From assembly GCF_900110645.1 (NCBI RefSeq), contig NZ_FOFB01000003.1, positions 1 to 64,000 on the forward strand: a stretch of 64,000 nt of DNA, in the 5' to 3' direction. This stretch comes from Neolewinella agarilytica (GTDB lineage Bacteria > Bacteroidota > Bacteroidia > Chitinophagales > Saprospiraceae). The notes below the pieces were generated by a model. That model was not told the origin of the DNA. It made no database searches and saw only the letters and a program-made list of their open reading frames with translations. The position numbers and the translations under genes are program-made. Below, one piece after another: positions 28,663 through 36,592 of the stretch. How positions within the stretch are numbered: the first letter of the stretch is position 1; each line of letters opens with the position of its first letter.

Positions 28663-29274
28663 ATGTTTATCATTCCTCCGTACGTACGTTTTGCCCTGAT
28701 TGCCCTCTGTTTGATCGGGGGTATTGCTCTTTGGGCCAGTCTGGGCGTCTGGTACGGTATTTTCTTCGTCATTACGGGGATTATCCTTTTCGTTGGTTAC
28801 GTGCTGCTGGGGACGGTCGCACCGGCGGCTAAAGCCATCCAGGTACAAGACTTCGATGGTGCTGAAAAGCTGCTCAATCTGACGCTAAAGCCTGAGTGGC
28901 TCTACAGCGCCAACCGCGCCTTCTATTACATGATGAAAGGTAACATCTCTCTGGCACGTAAAGACATCAATGGCGGGGAGGCCTGGCTCCGTAAGGCAGA
29001 GCAGATCGATATCCCTACGCCAACGGAGAAAGCGACCCTTCACTTCCAATTGGCTCAGATCGAGTACCAGCGTAAAAATTTCACCGCTGCCAAGAAGTAC
29101 CTCGCCAAGGCTAAGGAGGCCAACATCAAGATCCCGCAAATCCGGGAACAAATTGATATGATGGATCAGGCGCTCAAGCAGTCCGGTCAGGTCAAAGCCG
29201 CTCAGCGAATGGGTAAGCAGGGGCACGGTATGATGGCACGTGGCAATAAGCGCCGGCGGCCGAAGAACCGGTAA
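28663..29274 (+). CDS. Membrane-anchored TPR-type protein
   Basis: 203 residues. Two hydrophobic helices (about 8-26 and 30-50) are followed by helical repeats of TPR type (AEKLLNLTLKPEWLYSANRAFYYMMKG; LHFQLAQIEYQRKNFTAAKKYL) and a very basic Arg/Lys-rich tail. It probably acts as a cytoplasmic-face scaffold. I do not recognise a specific family. Confidence 0.75.
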   Translation: MFIIPPYVRFALIALCLIGGIALWASLGVWYGIFFVITGIILFVGYVLLGTVAPAAKAIQVQDFDGAEKLLNLTLKPEWLYSANRAFYYMMKGNISLARKDINGGEAWLRKAEQIDIPTPTEKATLHFQLAQIEYQRKNFTAAKKYLAKAKEANIKIPQIREQIDMMDQALKQSGQVKAAQRMGKQGHGMMARGNKRRRPKNR

Positions 29275-29408
29275 GGTTGTCTGGTGGTGCTTCTGGTCTT
29301 GTTGGCTGCCGAAAGGGGGAGGTGGCAGAATTGTTTCGTTCCTACTTGCTTTTGAGAGCCATACTTCTGATGCCAGAAGCTGAAACAGTACCATAACAAC
29401 GCATTGGA

Positions 29409-29756
29409 CTACGAATGATCCTTCAGTTTTGGGTTGTTCCGATGCCGTTCGCTATCCCGCTTCGTTTTCTTCTCCAGGTTTTTCTTTAGCGCATCCTCCA
29501 GGTCCACGCCCGTTTGATTGGCCAGGCAGATGAGGACGAATAGAACGTCCGCCATCTCGTCCGCTAGTTGGGCCGGAGCGCTGGCGGCGTCTTCTGGCCG
29601 TTTAAAAGACTGCTCCCCATACATCCGGGCCATTAAGCGCGCTACTTCACCCGTTTCCTCCATCAGGATGGCCGTGTTGGTCAGTTCGTCGTAGTAGCGT
29701 ATGCCTACGGTATTAATCCAATGATCTACAGTGGATTGGGCCTTGGCGAGTGTCAT
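29409..29756 (-). CDS. MazG-like nucleotide pyrophosphohydrolase
   Basis: A 115-residue all-alpha NTP pyrophosphohydrolase of the MazG/dUTPase-like clan. The metal-binding motifs EETGEVARL and DEMADVLFVLICLAN (ExxxE plus ExxD) are present. It likely hydrolyses non-canonical or excess nucleoside triphosphates. It is short, as in single-domain members. It stands alone, convergent with the TPR gene. Confidence 0.85.
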   Translation of the reverse strand: MTLAKAQSTVDHWINTVGIRYYDELTNTAILMEETGEVARLMARMYGEQSFKRPEDAASAPAQLADEMADVLFVLICLANQTGVDLEDALKKNLEKKTKRDSERHRNNPKLKDHS

Positions 29757-29930
29757 TGGTGGTGATTTTAGTGGGGCTAAGTAAATCGAATTTTAGCGAA
29801 AATCGATAAAATGGCAAGGAGTTTGGATGGGTTTAGAGAAAAACAAGCCTTTATCCATAGCTGAAAAACGTAATGTGTTGCTTATTTTTATTCACTTATT
29901 GGTATTTATCTTTCTGTTTTTCAGGATTTT

Positions 29931-30011
29931 ATGTTGGAAAATGAAGTATTTTATTTCACAAATAAGCAAATGTGTCCTTGTTGTCGGCAGCTAATGGATG
30001 CACATTTGTAA
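29931..30011 (+). CDS. Micro-ORF A with CPCC motif
   Basis: A 26-codon ORF ending ...KQMCPCCRQLMDAHL. Its stop TAA overlaps the ATG of the next ORF (TAATG). The CPCC is a possible zinc knuckle. A TATCTTTC element lies about 18 bp upstream. Together with ORF B it could be one zinc-ribbon gene broken or rejoined by a -1 frameshift. Coding status is uncertain. Confidence 0.3.
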   Translation: MLENEVFYFTNKQMCPCCRQLMDAHL

Positions 30012-30148
30012 TGTCAGAGGGAGTAAACGTGCTTCATCATGACAAGATTTATGTTCATGGGATTATGATTTGTAAGTGGTGTCGTCCCGGTTTTCGATTG
30101 GGACGACCCCTTTTTCACACACGCACACACTTTGAGAACACCCAATAA
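30011..30148 (+). CDS. Micro-ORF B with CKWC motif
   Basis: A 45-codon ORF starting MSEGVNVLHHDKIYVHG and containing MICKWCRPG, a second CxxC. It is offset by one base from ORF A and overlaps its stop. Its 3' half covers the terminator hairpin at 30081-30107, which argues that only the first part, if any, is meaningful. Confidence 0.25.
   Translation: MSEGVNVLHHDKIYVHGIMICKWCRPGFRLGRPLFHTRTHFENTQ
30081..30115 (+). terminator. Plus-strand terminator without an upstream long gene
   Basis: Stem GTCGTCCC (30081-30088) / GGGACGAC (30100-30107) with an 11-nt loop, followed by CCCTTTTT. The only upstream plus-strand features are the micro-ORFs. Confidence 0.75.
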
Positions 30149-30176
30149 AAAAGCCGGTCCCAATCGGGAACCGGCT
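30145..30176 (-). terminator. Minus-strand terminator of the GreA/B-like gene
   Basis: Stem AGCCGGT-CCC / GGG-ACCGGCT (30152-30161 and 30166-30176), with TTTTTTATT following on the minus strand. It lies about 165 bp after the GreA/B-like stop. Confidence 0.8.
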
Positions 30177-30286
30177 GTAATACATTCATGGGATCAAAAC
30201 AAAAGCACTAAAGATATTCGAAAGATAGTCCGGAAACATCGCTCCGGCAAATTTCAATCTAAGATTTTTTCGTGAGATTATGATGC

Positions 30287-30323
30287 AGCCCCACCGGATT
30301 ATGGTTCCGGAGGGGCTTTTTTT
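30287..30323 (+). terminator. Second gene-less plus-strand terminator
   Basis: Stem AGCCCC-CCGG / CCGG-GGGGCT (30287-30297 and 30307-30317), followed by seven T. No T-run on the other strand, so it is plus-directed. It suggests a short transcript from about 30180. Confidence 0.75.
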
Positions 30324-30339
30324 ATCGCTTCTAAACTGC

Positions 30340-30804
30340 TTAGAAAGAGGAAATTAGTTGAAAACTATTACCGTTGATCTCTACTTTGTCTCCGTCGGTT
30401 TTACCCTGTAGCTCTTTAAAGAGTGGGCTGTCCGTCGAAATACCACGATAGGAAGTTCCGTCTATCTGAAATTCATCCGCGGCAACGGCTACAAAGAAGT
30501 TCCCTTTGTCTGTCTGGATGACATCCCCCAACTGGATCTCCTCATTAGGGTCAATTGAGCCCAAACCGTTGAGGACATTTATATCTCGTTGTAGTGCGTC
30601 AATGGTGGAAGCCCTTGCTTCAATCCGGTTCATCGCCTGATCTTTTTTGCCGTCATTGAGCATACCTCCGTCAGCTTCACTTTCTTTTTTAGCTCCGGAC
30701 ATTTCCGAGTTCTGCATACTCATCATGTTATCATAAGAAGCTTGCTTTTCAGCAAGAAGGTGAGCAATGATCTTCTTTTTAATGGCAGGAAGTGTGTCTT
30801 TCAT
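30340..30804 (-). CDS. GreA/GreB-like C-terminal-domain protein
   Basis: A 154-residue protein with a helical N-terminus (KKKIIAHLLAEKQASYDNMM...) and a GreA/B-type C-terminal domain (IQLGDVIQTDKGNFFVAV ... ISTDSPLFKELQGKTDGDKV). In Bacteroidota such proteins are often mislabelled 3-oxoacyl-ACP synthase. It probably binds RNA polymerase near the secondary channel. The start at 30804 is chosen because the upstream reading to 30957 runs through non-coding DNA. Confidence 0.75.
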   Translation of the reverse strand: MKDTLPAIKKKIIAHLLAEKQASYDNMMSMQNSEMSGAKKESEADGGMLNDGKKDQAMNRIEARASTIDALQRDINVLNGLGSIDPNEEIQLGDVIQTDKGNFFVAVAADEFQIDGTSYRGISTDSPLFKELQGKTDGDKVEINGNSFQLISSF

Positions 30805-31059
30805 AATGGTAAAATTTTTGTAGTTAATGGTTAATGTGACAACCGGAGTAGAACCCGTATCTGCCGACTTGATTACCCGTAAGATAAGGGGAGTTCCACG
30901 GAGTTGTCTGGTCCTATTACGTAAAGGCTCCCGGGCATGTTTGTAATTGCTTTTCAATTTTTGCGTGCAGGCCGAACATTCCTATCCTCAGAAGCTATTT
31001 ATTAATAGAGGCAATAAAATGCTATTGGCTCTAACAACCAAAACATAGTTACGTAAGGG

Positions 31060-31264
31060 ACGAGCGAATTACTACAACGAACATACCACCCGGTGAGACC
31101 GAGGTGGTTGCTCCTTGTAGTAACTGCCCTTCGAGTGACGATTATACCTCCGTTGCGAGCGTTTCACCTGGTGAAACGGTATGCTCAAGAACTAAGGTCA
31201 TGTCTTTTGCTGGGTTTTTGGTTAATGTTCGGGCGAGTCTACTCAGGTAGGCTCGCCTTTTCTT
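31060..31264 (+). ncRNA. Candidate structured non-coding RNA with terminator
   Basis: Nested stems are visible. The outer stem is TTACTACAA/TTGTAGTAA (31069-31077 with 31115-31123, 9 bp perfect), enclosing ACCACC/GGTGGT (31085-31090 with 31103-31108). A second hairpin, CGTTTCACC/GGTGAAACG, spans 31160-31178. It ends in a strong plus-strand terminator at 31232-31264. No ORF of note is inside. The 5' end is a guess. It does not match any RNA family I recognise (not tmRNA, RNase P, SRP or 6S). Confidence 0.5.
31232..31264 (+). terminator. Terminator of the RNA candidate
   Basis: GGCGAG-t-CTAC / GTAG-g-CTCGCC (31232-31242 with 31247-31257) with a TCAG tetraloop, followed by TTTTCTT. No plus-strand gene precedes it for about 2 kb. 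Confidence 0.85.
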
Positions 31265-31291
31265 ATTGAACACTTGCGTTCTGGCAAAAGC

Positions 31292-31300
31292 CATTACCGC
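31292..31300 (+). repeat. Left target duplication CATTACCGC
   Basis: This 9-mer recurs exactly at 31425-31433, on the other side of the inverted-repeat element. Confidence 0.65.
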
Positions 31301-31424
31301 CAGGGCAATTGCAAACTCGGATAACGCGGACGCTCGAAGGTCCTTTCAGGGACGCTTTGAGGTCCGCTTAGCCTGGCTCAAGGGGCTTCGTAGCGTCCCT
31401 GCGTGGAGCTTGCTATTGCCCTGT
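31301..31424. mobile_element. MITE-like non-autonomous element
   Basis: About 124 bp. The terminal inverted repeats are CAGGGCAATTGCAAACTC (31301-31318) and GAGCTTGCTATTGCCCTG (31406-31423), 16 of 18 matching. They are flanked by the 9-bp direct repeat CATTACCGC. The interior has two GGAC-n8-GTCC mini-hairpins (31328-31365) and resembles the sequence upstream of truA. There is no ORF, so it would need a transposase supplied elsewhere. The right duplication contains the HNH stop codon. Confidence 0.65.
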
Positions 31425-31433
31425 CATTACCGC
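31425..31433 (+). repeat. Right target duplication CATTACCGC
   Basis: Exact copy of 31292-31300, separated by one base from the right inverted repeat. It includes the complement of the HNH gene stop codon (31427-31429). Confidence 0.65.
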
Positions 31434-31744
31434 TGTTTCGCGACCCAGCTCACATGGCGGATAATCCGCTCATCCGCTAAAAGGCTTTCTTTAGTATTGA
31501 AGTTTCGGGCAAGCTCTTTTTCATCCGGGATGATCCGGTGAATTCCCTTATGGCACTGCCGGCAAATACGAATACGCCGATGGGTCATTTCTTCCTTACT
31601 GAATAATTTCAGGAAGTACTTTTTTCCGTGAACTGCGCGGGGAATCAGGTGATGCTCCGTCAGCGGCTTTTGCCGCGTACAAAGTTCACATTCACCCACC
31701 GGCCCTTTCATCCGGTCCGTATAATTTTTTCCTTTCCTTGCCAT
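31427..31744 (-). CDS. HNH-type zinc-knuckle nuclease-like protein
   Basis: 105 residues with the pattern CELC ... TEHHLIPRAVHGK ... CRQCHKGIHR. Two zinc-binding CxxC pairs surround an HH/H motif, as in small HNH endonucleases. ATG at 31744 is preferred; the longer reading to 31810 overlaps the upstream gene. It is 34 bp downstream of the DUF5686 gene and may be cotranscribed. The target is unknown. A MITE-like element sits exactly at its 3' end. Confidence 0.8.
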   Translation of the reverse strand: MARKGKNYTDRMKGPVGECELCTRQKPLTEHHLIPRAVHGKKYFLKLFSKEEMTHRRIRICRQCHKGIHRIIPDEKELARNFNTKESLLADERIIRHVSWVAKQR

Positions 31745-31778
31745 GATAATGTACCCTGACAACTGCTGACGGAGGCCA

Positions 31779-34361
31779 TTAGTTGCTTCGCCCGAAAGTA
31801 CTGGCAACACTTAGGCGTACGCCAAAATCATCATATTTAAGGTCTCGAAAGCTCGTTACGAATTCAAGCCGGAAAATCCGGAAGATGTTATCGATCGAGT
31901 AGCCTACCTCTGTGTAATTGTCTGAGGTAGGTGTATGCAGGTAATTGACGAAAAGATCCTCCTTTAGCCCCAGCAGGTGGAGTTTCCAGATTTGGGTTAA
32001 TAAGAATTTCCGGAATTGGTAGTGGCCATAAAACTCGAGGTACTCTTCCGAGGTGCTCTCCAGATAGTAGGGCAGCAGGCGATAGCTGCCGATAGGGTCC
32101 AGAGAGGTGAGCAGAATTTCAGAGGTGGAGAAGTGCTGGAAGTCCGGGAAGTCAACCGAGGCGTTGTTGAGGAAAGCACCTCCTTTGATCAACAGGTCAA
32201 CTTTTCCTTTGCGGCCAACGTCGAACCGATGCTGGTAAGCCGCTTCCAGGAGCGTGAAGTCGGCCGTACTTTCTCCGATGTCGGGCAGTCCCGCTCTGAT
32301 GTTGGCGGAGAGTGTGGGGGCCGAGGATTCGATCTTCACTTTCTTACCGTTTTCTACCCGGTACCTGAGGCCCGGGCGCCAGCTGAAGCCGAGCCGGGCA
32401 GTGGCGGCCGGGCTTACGTTCGTTACTGTCCCCAACTGGGCGTTGAGGGGTGCATTAGCGGCGTAAGCTCCTTCCCCTTTGGCAAACCAGCGCTGCTGGC
32501 TCGTATTGCTTACAGCCCTGCGATCTTCGTAGGCCAGGGTTACTTCCGCCCGGAAAGCATCTCCATAGTTCTTCCGGTAGTCAAACTGCCCGTAGGAGCG
32601 CTCATAGAGGCGGATGAAATTTTTCCCGTTGAAGAGGTTGGTGTAAGTGCTGATCCAGGGCTCAATGGCCGGACGGCTGTCAAACTGCCGCAGGAAGCGG
32701 CCGCCCGTTAACTGAAACCTGGGCTCGTTATTGTCGCCTCCGCTTCTGCCAATTTTCAGGTCTCCCTGTAAACTTAGCCGCTCCCAACTCAGGCCGTAGC
32801 GGGGCGTAATGCCGATTCTGTATTTCTTACGGGTATTTCTGAAGCCGATTCTTCCCCCTAAGGCATATCCCTCAACGGGGTTGAAAAAAGGATCGGGGAA
32901 AAAGCTGGTCCGGAGGTGAGGGTTCTTTCTCTTCTTCCCGGTATCTCCCGGCGCTTTGATCTTTATTTCTGACTCTCCACTATTGGTGGATTCGACCTTG
33001 GCGATCCGGTCAACCTGTTCCAGACTGTCCGAAATGAAATAGGCGAGTTTCTCCTGATCCGTTAGCGGAACCGGACGAATTTTAGCCCAGGCAGCCGTGT
33101 CCGTCACAATGGTGACCGTACTGTCATCTTTATAGCTGTAATTACTGACAACTTCCGGTTCTTCGGATTTTTCCCGCTCTTCCTTCTCATAGGACCGCAT
33201 GAGCTTTCTCAGGTCTTTCCGGGTAATTTCACCACCGTCCGCCAGCCGGGCTTCCAGATCGGATACTTCGGTAGCTTTTTTCGTTCGCCGGGCAATTTCT
33301 GGCTGAGTCTTTTCATCAATAACCTCTACGTATCCCCCGAGCGTTTCATTGAGCTCCAGCTGGTAGTCGCTTACGGTGCTGAGGTAGTGATACTCGAAGG
33401 CAACGCCAAAGATCTGTCCTGCGGCATCGAGGGTTGTCGTTACGGGCATCCAGACGTGCTCTTCCACTTCAGCAAAGTTCTGGGTAATGTCGATCTGAAA
33501 CCCCAGTTTATAGGTTGTCAGGTCCAGGCTGTGCAATGACCAATCGTCCTGCACGATATAAACGTAGCCTTCAAACACATCTTCCCCCCGGCTGCGGGGA
33601 ATAACCTTGATCTTATTGATCAGCTCGTCCCGGTCAACAAAAACACCTTCGAGCTCAAACTTGTAATAGCCAAAGGCTTTGGGATTAAGTGGGCTGATGA
33701 TCTCTCCTGCCACGAGCGGATCGTAAAAGGAGGTGAAAAGATATTGGGCCGCGTCAAAGTCGGACTCGCCTACTTCAAGTTTAGAGAGTACCTCCTGCTC
33801 ATAATTGTTCGGCCGGGTGTACTTTACTTTACTGGTGGATTCTGAGGTGAACGGCCGCTTCAGGGTTTCATCAATTTCTTTTTTGTCTTCTTTTGAAACC
33901 ATCGCGCGTATCAGCCCTGGAATCTTGTTGACCTTCCCGGTGCCCTTAATGTACACTTCTGCGGTATAGCTGTCCAGCTGATTACGGTGATAGTCTGCTT
34001 TAGAGATCGCCCGGCGGATGACGGAGTAACTTTTGTCTTCGCCACCGCTAATGATTTCTACCTGCTGCAGTTCCAGAGCCTCACTCACGAGCTTAACGTC
34101 CATCGTACGGCTTCCCGAGATGTTTTTCACCTGGGTCTGGTAACCCAGGTATTGGAATACGACAGTGTTGTTTCCGCCCTTGAGTTTTACCTGGAAGTAG
34201 CCGTCAGCATTACTGGCGGCCCCGCTCTGGGTTTCCTGTACGTAGATGGAAGCGAAGGGCAGAGGATCTCCGGTTTCGGCGTCCGTTATTCTGCCGGAGA
34301 GGCTTTGGGCGCTGACGCAGGTGCAGAGAAAGGTTAATAAAAGCAGGGTAAGGAATCGCAT
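31779..34361 (-). CDS. CarboxypepD_reg/DUF5686 outer-membrane protein
   Basis: An 860-residue protein. After a signal peptide (LLLLTFLCTCVSAQ) comes a CarboxypepD_reg-like beta-sandwich (SGRITDAETGDPLPFASIYV, about 20-105). A long DUF5686 region follows, and its C-terminal half is rich in alternating strands typical of an outer-membrane barrel. Such proteins occur widely in Bacteroidota; the substrate is unknown. The signal-peptide segment FLCTCVSAQ is encoded by a dispersed-repeat copy (34307-34328). The same peptide recurs in the unrelated TolC protein at 61506-63005. Confidence 0.88.
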   Translation of the reverse strand: MRFLTLLLLTFLCTCVSAQSLSGRITDAETGDPLPFASIYVQETQSGAASNADGYFQVKLKGGNNTVVFQYLGYQTQVKNISGSRTMDVKLVSEALELQQVEIISGGEDKSYSVIRRAISKADYHRNQLDSYTAEVYIKGTGKVNKIPGLIRAMVSKEDKKEIDETLKRPFTSESTSKVKYTRPNNYEQEVLSKLEVGESDFDAAQYLFTSFYDPLVAGEIISPLNPKAFGYYKFELEGVFVDRDELINKIKVIPRSRGEDVFEGYVYIVQDDWSLHSLDLTTYKLGFQIDITQNFAEVEEHVWMPVTTTLDAAGQIFGVAFEYHYLSTVSDYQLELNETLGGYVEVIDEKTQPEIARRTKKATEVSDLEARLADGGEITRKDLRKLMRSYEKEEREKSEEPEVVSNYSYKDDSTVTIVTDTAAWAKIRPVPLTDQEKLAYFISDSLEQVDRIAKVESTNSGESEIKIKAPGDTGKKRKNPHLRTSFFPDPFFNPVEGYALGGRIGFRNTRKKYRIGITPRYGLSWERLSLQGDLKIGRSGGDNNEPRFQLTGGRFLRQFDSRPAIEPWISTYTNLFNGKNFIRLYERSYGQFDYRKNYGDAFRAEVTLAYEDRRAVSNTSQQRWFAKGEGAYAANAPLNAQLGTVTNVSPAATARLGFSWRPGLRYRVENGKKVKIESSAPTLSANIRAGLPDIGESTADFTLLEAAYQHRFDVGRKGKVDLLIKGGAFLNNASVDFPDFQHFSTSEILLTSLDPIGSYRLLPYYLESTSEEYLEFYGHYQFRKFLLTQIWKLHLLGLKEDLFVNYLHTPTSDNYTEVGYSIDNIFRIFRLEFVTSFRDLKYDDFGVRLSVASTFGRSN
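34307..34328 (+). repeat. Dispersed bipartite repeat, copy 9 (DUF5686 signal peptide)
   Basis: GGGCGC-TGAC-GCAGGTGCAGAG, with AGCAGGG 14 nt on. Read on the minus strand it encodes LCTCVSAQ. Confidence 0.85.
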
Positions 34362-34716
34362 GGGAAGTGGCTTAAGGCCACCAAATTAGTCTTACCTGCG
34401 CGACCTGCACCATTTCTTAACCAAACTTTATAAGTAAACCCTGCCAGGATCGACGAAGGGAGCAGAAATCAGACGTAAAGTCGTATGGACTGGCGGGGGA
34501 GGGGAGCGTGTTAAAGGGGAAAAGGTAATTTTCAAAGCAAGGGCAAAAGCGCTTGGGGGAAGGGGGGGAGAAGAGAACTACTCCGGGCATATCACCTTGG
34601 AGGTAACCGGATGGCTGGTGCTTGCCATCAGTGATTGCTGCTACTAGGCACCGTCTTGCGAAAAGATGGGGCACGACCCGAAAGCCGGCCTTCTCTATTC
34701 TTGGATTAAGTTAAAC
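34362..34716. other. Intergenic region between csp and the DUF5686 gene
   Basis: 355 bp. No ORF, clear promoter or strong terminator was recognised. Purine-rich runs occur around 34490-34575. Confidence 0.5.
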
Positions 34717-34908
34717 TTAGACAACCTTTACGTTGACAGCATTAGGGCCTTTACGACCTTCTTCTACTTCGAAGCTTACTTTGTCGCCTTCGCGAATGTC
34801 GTCGATCAGGCCGTTGGCGTGAACGAAAACGTCTTTGCCGCCGTCATCCGGGGCGATGAAACCAAATCCCTTGGTCTCATTGAAGAACTTTACTGTTCCT
34901 TCTTTCAT
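34717..34908 (-). CDS. Cold-shock-domain protein
   Basis: A 63-residue CspA-type RNA chaperone. RNP1-like KGFGFI and RNP2-like VFVHA are present in the fold [18 protein letters not shown]. The start at 34908 matches the family; an upstream Met at 34938 is not needed. A TATCTTTG promoter element sits 28 bp upstream. Confidence 0.95.
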   Translation of the reverse strand: MKEGTVKFFNETKGFGFIAPDDGGKDVFVHANGLIDDIREGDKVSFEVEEGRKGPNAVNVKVV

Positions 34909-34935
34909 AATGGAAAAATTTAAAAACTTAGCGGG

Positions 34936-34943
34936 CAAAGATA
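34936..34943 (-). promoter_or_regulatory. csp promoter element (TATCTTTG)
   Basis: A TAnnTTTG match on the minus strand, 28 bp before the csp ATG. Confidence 0.55.
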
Positions 34944-35311
34944 CTTCTTTAAACCCAGCGTTGGTTTTTTTGACGCCGGGCGGGATCGTTTGTCACGAAT
35001 AAAAGATGTTCGAACATTCATTAATCGTCTGAAAGACCCCTTGTTTGTTGACTTATAGCAGATTTAGCTGGTTTTAAGTGGAGTAGAAAAAAAATGAAAA
35101 TAATTCTCATTTGTTCTGGAAAACGGGCGCTCAGCGCCCTGAATGATCCCACTCTGCTTTCTCAACGCTCTCTTCGCACCTGCGGCAGCGCCCCTGAATC
35201 ATGCTTGTTATTGGTCCTATTCATACGGCATTCCCCGCCCATCCCCAGCGTTTCCGGCGGGAAAGGGGTACTCCGAGTAAAAGAAAATCATGCAGTTATT
35301 TCCGGGAGGAG
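34944..35311. other. Intergenic region between purK and csp
   Basis: Holds a perfect 12-bp palindrome ATGTTCGAACAT (35006-35017) and one dispersed-repeat copy (35172-35193). No gene was recognised. Confidence 0.5.
35172..35193 (-). repeat. Dispersed bipartite repeat, copy 10 (intergenic)
   Basis: Minus strand GGGCGC-TGCC-GCAGGTGCGAAG, then AGCAGAG 15 nt on. Between purK and csp. Confidence 0.85.
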
Positions 35312-36457
35312 CTATCGGCTTATGATTCGTACGGCCTCCTTGGCGGCGGCGGCCCGCTGGCGGGCCATCTCTACGGTGTCACCCAGAGCGGTTACGTGGC
35401 CCATCTTCCGGAAGGGGCGGGTATCTGCCTTGCCGTAGAGGTGGGGGTATACTTCGGGGAGGCTCAGGAGTTTTTCCCAACCCTCATACACGGCTGGCCC
35501 GCTATGGTCTTCTGCACCGAGCAAATTGATCATCGCCCCCGGACGAAGGAGGTCCGTAGCCCCCAGCGGAAGGTCCAATACGGCCCGGAGATGTTGTTCA
35601 TACTGGCTGGTAACGCAGGCCTCGATGGTGTGGTGGCCACTGTTGTGCGGCCGCGGTGCGACTTCGTTTACCAGAATCTCTCCTTCCGGCGTAAGGAATA
35701 GCTCAACGGCCAGCAGGCCAACAATGCCCATCTGCTCCGTTACCTGCCGGGCAAGCGCCGCAGCCCGCGCATCGGTGTCACTGTCTACGGCCGCGGGGCA
35801 AACGAGAAACTCTACCAGGTTAGCAGTTGGGTGAAATTCCATCTCTACTGTCGGGAACACCCGCATCTCGCCGGAGGGCGAGCGGGCAACAATGATGGCT
35901 AACTCTTTGTCAATATCAACCATCGTTTCCACGAGGCAGGGAACGTCGAGTAACTTCGTCTCTAAGTCTTCCGAATTCCGGATCACGGCAACGCCCTGAC
36001 CGTCATAACCTCCCGTTCGCGCTTTTTGCACAAAGGGCAAGGCCAGCTGGCCCGCCGCTACTGCGGACGATACTTCCGAAGCATCATTGTAAAGCCTGAA
36101 GTCAGAGGTAGGAATGTCGTTTTCGGCGTAGAACTGTTTCTGCAGCCCTTTGTCTTTGATCAGGTCAATGATGTGTGGCTGGGGGTATACCTTAATCCCT
36201 TCTTCCACGAGCTGGTGCAAAGCGGCAGTATCAATATGCTCAATCTCAATGGTGACAACGTCCATCCTGCGGCCAAATTCCAGCACGTCCTGTTTGTTTC
36301 GGAAATCACCGGAGGTGAACTTCGTGGCGTAATTAGCGGCCGGGAAGCTATGGTTCAGGTCGAGGACATGAATGGGCAGGTGCCAATCCGCACCGGCCTG
36401 ACAGAGCATTTTTCCGAGCTGGCCGCCGCCAAGAATTCCTAAACGAGGGAAAGACAT
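35312..36457 (-). CDS. purK: N5-carboxyaminoimidazole ribonucleotide synthase PurK
   Basis: A 381-residue ATP-grasp enzyme of purine synthesis, which carboxylates AIR using bicarbonate and ATP. It begins FPRLGILGGGQLGKML. KARTGGYDGQGVAVI, EIEHIDT and VNEVAPRPHNSGHHTIEACVTSQYEQHLRA are typical. The start at 36457 gives the normal N-terminus; the upstream reading to 36562 crosses the terminator region. No purE is seen next to it. Confidence 0.95.
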   Translation of the reverse strand: MSFPRLGILGGGQLGKMLCQAGADWHLPIHVLDLNHSFPAANYATKFTSGDFRNKQDVLEFGRRMDVVTIEIEHIDTAALHQLVEEGIKVYPQPHIIDLIKDKGLQKQFYAENDIPTSDFRLYNDASEVSSAVAAGQLALPFVQKARTGGYDGQGVAVIRNSEDLETKLLDVPCLVETMVDIDKELAIIVARSPSGEMRVFPTVEMEFHPTANLVEFLVCPAAVDSDTDARAAALARQVTEQMGIVGLLAVELFLTPEGEILVNEVAPRPHNSGHHTIEACVTSQYEQHLRAVLDLPLGATDLLRPGAMINLLGAEDHSGPAVYEGWEKLLSLPEVYPHLYGKADTRPFRKMGHVTALGDTVEMARQRAAAAKEAVRIISR

Positions 36458-36531
36458 AGTATTTGTAGTATGGTAGTAGTGAGAGTATGATAGTAGCGAA
36501 GGTATAAAGATTGGCCAATACGGGCCAACGT

Positions 36532-36569
36532 AAAAAGCCGGCGCCTCCCTTTCGGGAAACACCGGCTTT
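36532..36569 (-). terminator. tonB terminator
   Basis: Stem AAAGCCGG (36534-36541) / CCGGCTTT (36562-36569) with an inner CCC/GGG. TTTTTAC follows on the minus strand. It lies 24 bp past the tonB stop. Confidence 0.8.
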
Positions 36570-36592
36570 CTGTTTTTATCAGCTAAGCGCGA

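Larger units (their letters stand above)
29757..30339. other. AT-rich intergenic patch with micro-ORFs and three terminators
   Basis: 583 bp with no long ORF. It is AT-richer than its surroundings. It holds two overlapping micro-ORFs with CxxC motifs (29931-30148) and plus-strand terminators at 30081-30115 and 30287-30323. A minus-strand terminator at 30145-30176 serves the GreA/B-like gene. Confidence 0.6.
30805..31426. other. Intergenic region holding a structured RNA candidate and a MITE-like element
   Basis: 622 bp with no gene. In order it holds the upstream region of the GreA/B-like gene (with a tRNA-like stem at 30838-30908, judged not a tRNA), a structured plus-strand RNA candidate (about 31060-31264), and the inverted-repeat element at 31301-31424. 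Confidence 0.7.

Noticed and set aside
30838-30908. tRNA-like 71-nt sequence on the minus strand (7-bp acceptor-like stem GACAACT/GGTTGTC, T-loop-like TTCTACT)
   Set aside because: No workable D arm or anticodon arm could be drawn and the T stem has a mismatch. At best a decayed relic.
35006-35017. Palindrome ATGTTCGAACAT as an operator
   Set aside because: A single site, far from either flanking start codon, with no regulator nearby; could be chance.
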